Source: an uncultured Lachnospiraceae bacterium
GTDB taxonomy: Bacteria > Bacillota > Clostridia > Lachnospirales > Lachnospiraceae
Assembly (NCBI GenBank): GCA_945834545.1
Contig: CAMAHO010000023.1
Coordinates: 1-18,294, forward strand
Direction: 5' to 3'
DNA length: 18,294 bases
The notes below the pieces were generated by a model that did not search any database, was not told the DNA's origin, and worked only from the letters and a program-made list of their open reading frames with translations. A program made the translations under genes and the position numbers. Positions 14,082 to 18,294 of the stretch are shown here, piece by piece. How positions within the stretch are numbered: the first letter of the stretch is position 1; the number at the start of each line of letters is the position of its first letter.

Positions 14082-15572
14082 CTAAGAAAGGGGGGCCTCC
14101 AAGAGATCCGTCGGTAGCATGTGCGCCTCACCATACTTTTCTGCAGCCAGGTCACCCGCTTTGGCGTGCGTGCCCACAGCCAGAATACAAGCCCGATAAG
14201 CAGATAAGCCATAACCCATATAGGCAGTCAGAATCCCTGCCAATAGATCTCCGCTTCCTGCCACCGCCATCCCGGAATTCCCCCATACATTCAGGCATCC
14301 GGGGTTGCCTTCACCACAAATATAGGTGCGAGCATCCTTTGCAACCAAAACAATATGTAATTTTTTCGCAAGCTTATCACAAACACAAATAAAGTCCTTC
14401 TTTACCTGCGAAACGCTGTGCCGCTCCTCCGGAAATACTGCATCAAGAAGACGTACCAATTCCATGATATGAGGTGTCAGCACAACAGCTCTATCCTGCA
14501 TATAGGATAGCTTTTCTAACAGCCTTCTGTCTTCTGCCAAGAGATTGATTCCGTCAGCATCAATGATTAGCGGTCTATCACTCTTTCGAATAGCTGCCTC
14601 TAACAATTCATGTGCCGATTCTGTTTTACCCAGTCCCGGTCCAACCAAGATGACATCACACCAGCTTAAATCTGCCTGGAAAGCTTCCCGTAGAGTAAAC
14701 AGAACCTCAGGAACAGCAGGAACTAAAATGGATTTCACACCGGCCTCGCTACATACCTTAACCATTCCTGCCCCACTGCGATAGCAAGCCTTAGCAGACA
14801 TAAGTGCTGCACCCGGATAAGCATCACTGCCTACTGCCAGAAGGCATTTTCCAAAACTTCCTTTGTTTCCGTCTTTCCTTCTTTTGGGCATTACATAGTC
14901 AGGATGCCCTTCAATAGAAAGAATTCCGGGCCTTACATTGGTCCAACAATCTCTGTAGAGTCCTATGCTTTTTACAATCACCTGGCCTGCCAGCTCTGCT
15001 CCCGGATATAGAAGCAGACCTCTTTTCAGATACTCAAAGGTGACTGTACAATCTGCCTGAAATCCCAGGACACAACTGCCATCATCCGTATTCACCCCGG
15101 AGGGTATGTCAATTGCCAATTTGTATGCTTGATATGTATTGAGAAAAAGCAGTAGCTGGGATATCTCCTCCGAAAGTTCTCCGGCAAAACCGATGCCAAA
15201 TATACCATCTACAATAATAGTATATTCAGTTTCCTCCAGATTTGTGACAAAAGAAACAGGATACCGTGATAACAAGCTTTTCTGGCATCTATTCTCTTCT
15301 GTCCTGCGCTTGTCTTGCTCTGTCAGATATACGGATGTCTTCCAACCCCTCTCTGCAAGTATTCTCGCTACTGCCAATGCGTCTGCCCCATTGTTTCCCC
15401 GGCCGGCGACACATAGAACATGCTGCTTTTCTTTGCAGTCAAACCTTTTCTCTATTTCCTCCACACAGGATAGTGCTGCCCGTTCCATCAAAACCAGTGA
15501 CGGAATTCCTACTTCAGTAATCGTATAGTTATCACAATACTTCGCCTCGGCGGCGGTTAAAATATAATTCAT
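14082..15572 (-). CDS. nnr: Nnr: bifunctional NAD(P)H-hydrate epimerase / ADP- or ATP-dependent NAD(P)H-hydrate dehydratase
   Basis: This enzyme repairs hydrated NADH and NADPH (NADHX, NADPHX), a damage form made by GAPDH or acid. The N-terminal YjeF_N epimerase has GRGNNGADALA (57-67) and the conserved Asp of VDGIFGIG (D122). The C-terminal YjeF_C ribokinase-like dehydratase has VLTPHIMELVR (364-374) and the catalytic GSGD (439-442). Domain order and length (496 residues) match E. coli Nnr. I start at the ATG at 15572, with GAGG 6 bases before it; the TTG at 15584 would overlap the upstream stop by 4 bases. The gap to that gene is 8 bases, so the two are probably co-transcribed, possibly from the rex promoter. 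Repair of NAD(P)HX beside the NADH sensor Rex is a sensible pairing. Confidence 0.95.
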   Translation of the reverse strand: MNYILTAAEAKYCDNYTITEVGIPSLVLMERAALSCVEEIEKRFDCKEKQHVLCVAGRGNNGADALAVARILAERGWKTSVYLTEQDKRRTEENRCQKSLLSRYPVSFVTNLEETEYTIIVDGIFGIGFAGELSEEISQLLLFLNTYQAYKLAIDIPSGVNTDDGSCVLGFQADCTVTFEYLKRGLLLYPGAELAGQVIVKSIGLYRDCWTNVRPGILSIEGHPDYVMPKRRKDGNKGSFGKCLLAVGSDAYPGAALMSAKACYRSGAGMVKVCSEAGVKSILVPAVPEVLFTLREAFQADLSWCDVILVGPGLGKTESAHELLEAAIRKSDRPLIIDADGINLLAEDRRLLEKLSYMQDRAVVLTPHIMELVRLLDAVFPEERHSVSQVKKDFICVCDKLAKKLHIVLVAKDARTYICGEGNPGCLNVWGNSGMAVAGSGDLLAGILTAYMGYGLSAYRACILAVGTHAKAGDLAAEKYGEAHMLPTDLLEAPLS

Positions 15573-15580
15573 ACCCTGCC

Positions 15581-16195
15581 TCAAAACTCACCCTGACTCA
15601 AATCAAATAAATCAACTACATCTGCTCCAAATATGTCGTGCATATATTTATAGATTTCCTGATTTTTTTGTTCCATTCTCTGCTTTTCAATCAATTTCTT
15701 TTTTAATTCTATTCGTACTTCCTTCACCCATGCTTCAATTTCCTGTATTTGTTCTTCGTTACTATGCATCATTTCATAGCAGCTTTCCATAGTACTGATC
15801 ATCAAATCCAGGTTCAGCTCTTCAATTGCAAAAGGCAGGTCTCGCCCTTCCTCTTCAACAGCAATGAGGTTTTCATTGCATTCTTCTATCAAGGCGCGGT
15901 GTTCTGCCATTTTCGCTTCTCTGGTTTCCTTATCCAGTTCATTCTCATCAGAAGCCATATTGACGATTTCATTCATCAGTTTCTTTTTCAGTCTTTTGAT
16001 ATCCTTGGACTGGTTGGTTAATTTCCCCTGTTTGCGAATCACTTCATTTAAGCGCTCTTCGTACTCTGCCACCCCATCTCTGCCTAGCTTGTCAAAGAGT
16101 TTATACCATTTTTTGTCCATGGTCAGTATAGGAAGCTTCTTCCCTTTTAAAGCTGCTCTGTATGTTTCTTCGCTGTTTTCCTTCCTATTACTCAT
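15581..16195 (-). CDS. Conserved-looking coiled-coil protein of unknown function
   Basis: A 204-residue protein with no domain I recognise. It is hydrophilic, strongly charged (many Glu, Lys, Arg), and has no signal peptide or transmembrane segment. Predicted long helices at about 45-115 and 140-188 have the heptad look of coiled coils, joined by a hydrophobic segment (LPFAIEELNLDLMISTM, about 120-136). The C-terminus is IYKYMHDIFGADVVDLFDLSQGEF-like, with hydrophobic residues of a possible docking peptide. The start chosen at 16195 has AAGGGG 6 bases upstream; the in-frame ATG 30 bases further up lacks a site. It follows rex by 90 bases and precedes nnr by 8, so it is likely in the rex-nnr unit. 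The function is unknown. The context suggests a role linked to redox or NAD metabolism, but nothing in the sequence proves it. Confidence 0.8.
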   Translation of the reverse strand: MSNRKENSEETYRAALKGKKLPILTMDKKWYKLFDKLGRDGVAEYEERLNEVIRKQGKLTNQSKDIKRLKKKLMNEIVNMASDENELDKETREAKMAEHRALIEECNENLIAVEEEGRDLPFAIEELNLDLMISTMESCYEMMHSNEEQIQEIEAWVKEVRIELKKKLIEKQRMEQKNQEIYKYMHDIFGADVVDLFDLSQGEF

Positions 16196-16285
16196 ACGCA
16201 ACCCCTTTGTCCTATGACCATACAACTGTTACTGCGCATCCATATCGAAATCGTGTGCTCAACCGGATACCGATATAGAATCTCT

Positions 16286-16906
16286 TTACTCCGTCAGATT
16301 GTAGGATAATTTCATCAAACTGTCGGATAAATGTACATTTTCTACCTGAATCGTTCCCGGGAGATTTAAGTCCACGTGGGCGAAATTCCAAATCCCCCGA
16401 ATATTACAGGAGGCTAATCTGTCTGCCACTGATACAGCACCGGTTTTTGGAATGGTTAACACTGCGATTTCAATATCGTTATTGCGAATAAAGTCTTCCA
16501 ACTCCTCCATAGGCATTACCGTTGTACCCCTTACGGTAGTTCCGATTAAATCCGGGTTTTGATCAAACATTCCTTTAAATAGGAAACCTCTTCTTTCGAA
16601 ATTCAGATAATTGCCCAATGCTCTTCCCAGATTTCCTGCTCCTATAATGATAAAATTATGCTTTCTGTCCAGGCCCAATATCTTCGCAATTTCCTGGTAT
16701 AAAAATTCTACATTATATCCATATCCCTGCTGTCCAAATCCTCCAAAATTATTAAAATCCTGTCGAATCTGGGATGCAGTAACCTTCATCAGTTTACTTA
16801 ATTCCTGAGAAGAAATTCGCTCCACCCCTGACAATCTAAGCTCTTCCAGATAACGAAAATATCTCGGCAAACGACTGATAACCGCTTGTGAAATTTCCTT
16901 TTCCAT
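16286..16906 (-). CDS. rex: Rex: redox-sensing transcriptional repressor
   Basis: A 206-residue dimeric repressor that senses the NADH/NAD+ ratio and controls fermentation and electron-transfer genes in Gram-positive bacteria. The N-terminal winged helix (about 1-75) includes ISSQELSKLMKVTASQIRQD and the FGGFGQQGYGY wing. The Rossmann domain starts with FIIIGAGNLGRALG (G89, G91, G94 of GxGxxG), and the C-terminal helix ends LMKLSYNLTE, swapped between subunits. Length is normal. The Shine-Dalgarno AAAGGGG precedes the ATG, with ATG-rich spacer that leaves the exact site slightly uncertain. A canonical promoter with a Rex-like operator over the -35 lies upstream, which predicts autorepression. 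It sits after the icd terminator and before a coiled-coil gene and nnr. Confidence 0.97.
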   Translation of the reverse strand: MEKEISQAVISRLPRYFRYLEELRLSGVERISSQELSKLMKVTASQIRQDFNNFGGFGQQGYGYNVEFLYQEIAKILGLDRKHNFIIIGAGNLGRALGNYLNFERRGFLFKGMFDQNPDLIGTTVRGTTVMPMEELEDFIRNNDIEIAVLTIPKTGAVSVADRLASCNIRGIWNFAHVDLNLPGTIQVENVHLSDSLMKLSYNLTE

Positions 16907-16928
16907 AACACATCCCCTTTATGCACAT

Positions 16929-16957
16929 ACTACATAGTTACATTTATTTTATGTCAA
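16929..16957 (-). promoter_or_regulatory. Possible second rex promoter
   Basis: On the minus strand a second TTGACA (16952-16957) sits 17 bases from TGTAGT (16929-16934), matching consensus 6/6 and 4/6. The -10 is weak, so it is a candidate only. It would start about 15-20 bases downstream of the first start point. Confidence 0.35.
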
Positions 16958-16974
16958 TGTTAAATTCTTGTCAA
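16946..16974 (-). promoter_or_regulatory. Main rex promoter
   Basis: On the minus strand TTGACA (16969-16974, perfect) and TAAAAT (16946-16951, 5/6) are separated by exactly 17 bases. The -35 directly follows the T-run of the icd terminator, so the two elements are packed end to end. Confidence 0.8.
16957..16974. promoter_or_regulatory. Candidate Rex operator over the rex -35
   Basis: The minus-strand sequence TTGACAAGAATTTAACAT fits the known clostridial Rex consensus TTGTTAA-N4-TTAACAA with 5 of 7 matches in one half-site and 6 of 7 in the other. It covers the whole -35 box of the main rex promoter, so binding would block RNA polymerase. The consensus is established; binding here is inferred. 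Confidence 0.55.
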
Positions 16975-16975
16975 T

Positions 16976-17008
16976 AAAAACAGCGGGGTACCTAACCCCG
17001 CTGTTTTT
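16976..17008 (-). terminator. Intrinsic terminator of icd (symmetric)
   Basis: A 14-bp perfect stem (arms 16976-16989 and 16995-17008), GC-rich in its inner part, encloses a 5-base loop. It begins 20 bases past the icd stop and on the minus strand ends in a run of five T. The other strand also ends in a T-run, so it could end transcription from both sides, though no plus-strand gene is present. Confidence 0.9.
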
Positions 17009-17027
17009 ATAATCCAATATTTAAAGT

Positions 17028-18239
17028 TTATTTCAAGCTTTCTTCCAATGTCTCTCTAATTGCCTTAATGAAATCCAGGCTGTTCAAAATAACAGGATTC
17101 TCACAAGTGGAAATCAAGGATAAGCTCTTAGTCATCTTTCCGTCTTCAACAGTCTTAATGCAGGCTGCCTCCAGCTTGTTGGCGAAATCCACTAAATCCT
17201 CCAAACCGTCCAGCTCACCGCGTTTTCTCAAAGCTCCTGTCCAGGCAAAAATGGTTGCGATGGAGTTTGTGGAGGTTTCTTCCCCCTTTAAATGCTTGTA
17301 GTAGTGTCTCTGTACGGTACCGTGAGCTGCCTCATACTCATACACACCGTTTGGAGAAACCAGCACGCTGGTCATCATAGACAAATCTCCGTAAGCCGTT
17401 GCCACCATATCACTCATAACATCACCGTCATAATTCTTGCAAGCCCATATAAATCCACCCTCGGAGCGAATTACACGTGCTACCGCATCATCAATCAAGG
17501 TATAGAAATATTCAATGCCAAGTTTTTCAAAGGTTTCCTTATATTCTTTATCATAAATATCCTGGAAGATATCCTTGAAATTGTGGTCGTATTTTTTGGA
17601 GATGGTATCCTTTGTGGCGAACCATAAATCCTGCTTGGTATCTACTGCATAAGAAAAGCAGGCTCTGGCAAAGCTTGAAATGGATTTATCTGTATTATGG
17701 ATGCCCTGAATAATACCTGCTCCATCAAAGCTATGAATCAATTCTCTGATTTCCGTACCATCCTCGGCTGTGAATACAAGCTCTGCCTTCCCTGCACCGG
17801 GAACCTTAATCTCTGTATTCTTGTACACATCACCATAGGCATGACGAGCAATGGTAATAGGCTTGGACCAGTTTTTAACATAAGGGACAATTCCTTTAAC
17901 CAAAATAGGGGCTCTGAAAACCGTACCATCCAAAATAGCTCTGATGGTTCCGTTAGGACTCTTCCACATCTCTTTCAGGTTGTATTCGGTCATTCTGGCC
18001 GCATTGGGAGTGATTGTAGCACATTTTACAGCAACGCCATATTTTAAGGTTGCATTTGCGGAATCAATCGTTACCTGATCATTGGTTTCATTTCTATACT
18101 CTAAGCCTAAGTCATAATATTCTGTTTTTAAATCCACAAAGGGAGAAAGTAATTCATCCTTAATCATCTTCCAGAGAATTCTGGTCATCTCGTCTCCGTC
18201 CATCTCTACCAACGGAGTTTTCATTTGAATTTTGTTCAT
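17028..18239 (-). CDS. icd: Icd: NADP-dependent isocitrate dehydrogenase (eukaryote-like type)
   Basis: This cytoplasmic enzyme oxidises isocitrate to 2-oxoglutarate and CO2 with NADP+, giving carbon for glutamate and reducing power. The sequence matches the roughly 400-residue homodimeric subfamily resembling eukaryotic IDH1/IDH2. Near the start is VEMDGDEMTRILW. The isocitrate-binding KSPNGTIR is at 93-100 and the second arginine set is in VFRAPI and TIARHAYGD. AAHGTVQRHY in the C-terminal part is the NADP-preferring motif. I start at the ATG at 18239 (403 residues), with AGGA 8 bases upstream; the TTG at 18257 is an unlikely start. The gene is intact and ends in a strong terminator. It follows an unidentified open frame by 18 bases, so it may be the last gene of a short operon. 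Confidence 0.96.
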   Translation of the reverse strand: MNKIQMKTPLVEMDGDEMTRILWKMIKDELLSPFVDLKTEYYDLGLEYRNETNDQVTIDSANATLKYGVAVKCATITPNAARMTEYNLKEMWKSPNGTIRAILDGTVFRAPILVKGIVPYVKNWSKPITIARHAYGDVYKNTEIKVPGAGKAELVFTAEDGTEIRELIHSFDGAGIIQGIHNTDKSISSFARACFSYAVDTKQDLWFATKDTISKKYDHNFKDIFQDIYDKEYKETFEKLGIEYFYTLIDDAVARVIRSEGGFIWACKNYDGDVMSDMVATAYGDLSMMTSVLVSPNGVYEYEAAHGTVQRHYYKHLKGEETSTNSIATIFAWTGALRKRGELDGLEDLVDFANKLEAACIKTVEDGKMTKSLSLISTCENPVILNSLDFIKAIRETLEESLK

Positions 18240-18257
18240 TGCTTCGTTCCTTTCCAA

Positions 18258-18294
18258 TTATGCTTTCTTTTCAAACAATTCGTGCAAACCACAT
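18258..18294 (-). CDS. 3' end of an unidentified upstream gene (11 codons)
   Basis: At the right edge a minus-strand frame ends at TAA (18258-18260). The last residues read CGLHELFEKKA. It lies 18 bases before the icd ATG and no promoter is seen between, so it is probably the end of the gene before icd in an operon. Eleven residues are too few to name it, and the frame itself rests on context. Confidence 0.35.
   Translation of the reverse strand, partial: CGLHELFEKKA

Noticed and set aside
15573..15584. TTG start for nnr that overlaps the upstream stop by four bases
   Set aside because: The ATG at 15572 has GAGG at the right distance, so the non-ATG start is unnecessary.
17292..18047. Plus-strand open frames opposite icd
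   Set aside because: icd is complete and canonical on the minus strand. The antisense frames have no recognisable product.
1..18294. tRNA genes, CRISPR arrays, insertion sequences, phage genes
   Set aside because: No cloverleaf sequence, no regularly spaced repeats and no transposase or phage-like frame was seen. The only repeat element is the hairpin at 9667-9739.

Overview
The window looks like ordinary chromosome from a low-to-mid GC, obligately anaerobic Firmicute of class Clostridia, most likely a Lachnospiraceae member. This is an inference from gene content: an Nfn-type ferredoxin transhydrogenase beside formyl-THF ligase and FolD, a clostridial Rex, a eukaryote-like NADP-isocitrate dehydrogenase, YebC, and TepA next to FtsK/SpoIIIE. 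Purine-rich Shine-Dalgarno sites are also seen throughout. Every gene I accept lies on the minus strand, so transcription runs from high to low coordinates. Coding density is high and the largest gap is about 120 bases. There is no tRNA, rRNA, CRISPR array, prophage or insertion-sequence gene.

In transcription order, the right end holds the last codons of an unidentified gene (18294-18258) and then icd, which ends in a strong intrinsic terminator (16976-17008). Next is rex, with its own promoter and a Rex-like operator over the -35 box. Rex is followed by a coiled-coil protein of unknown function, the NAD(P)HX repair enzyme nnr, and a MazF/EndoA-type RNase without a visible antitoxin. A clear promoter then drives yebC. 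A sulfhydrylase (metY type) and a DPM1/GtrB-like glycosyltransferase follow, ending at a perfect-palindrome terminator (10388-10411).

The left half opens with tepA. Its 3' end runs into a GC-rich 73-base inverted repeat (9667-9739), and just beyond it is a promoter for ftsK/spoIIIE. ftsK is followed by a tightly packed run: fhs, folD, a zinc-ribbon/TPR/chitobiase-like membrane protein, nfnA, nfnB, and a second zinc-ribbon membrane protein cut by the window edge. Gaps are 2 to 43 bases and two stop codons lie inside the next gene's Shine-Dalgarno site, which suggests one transcript with coupled translation.

The common theme is pyridine-nucleotide and one-carbon metabolism. Icd makes NADPH, Rex senses NADH/NAD+, Nnr repairs hydrated NAD(P)H, Nfn exchanges electrons among NADH, NADPH and ferredoxin, and Fhs/FolD run the folate one-carbon steps, one of them NADP-dependent. 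The least explained parts are the two zinc-ribbon membrane proteins in the fhs-folD-nfn run, the coiled-coil protein after rex, the antitoxin-less mazF, and the inverted repeat that appears to have shaped both the tail of tepA and the ftsK promoter. I see no clear-cut new defence or mobile system.
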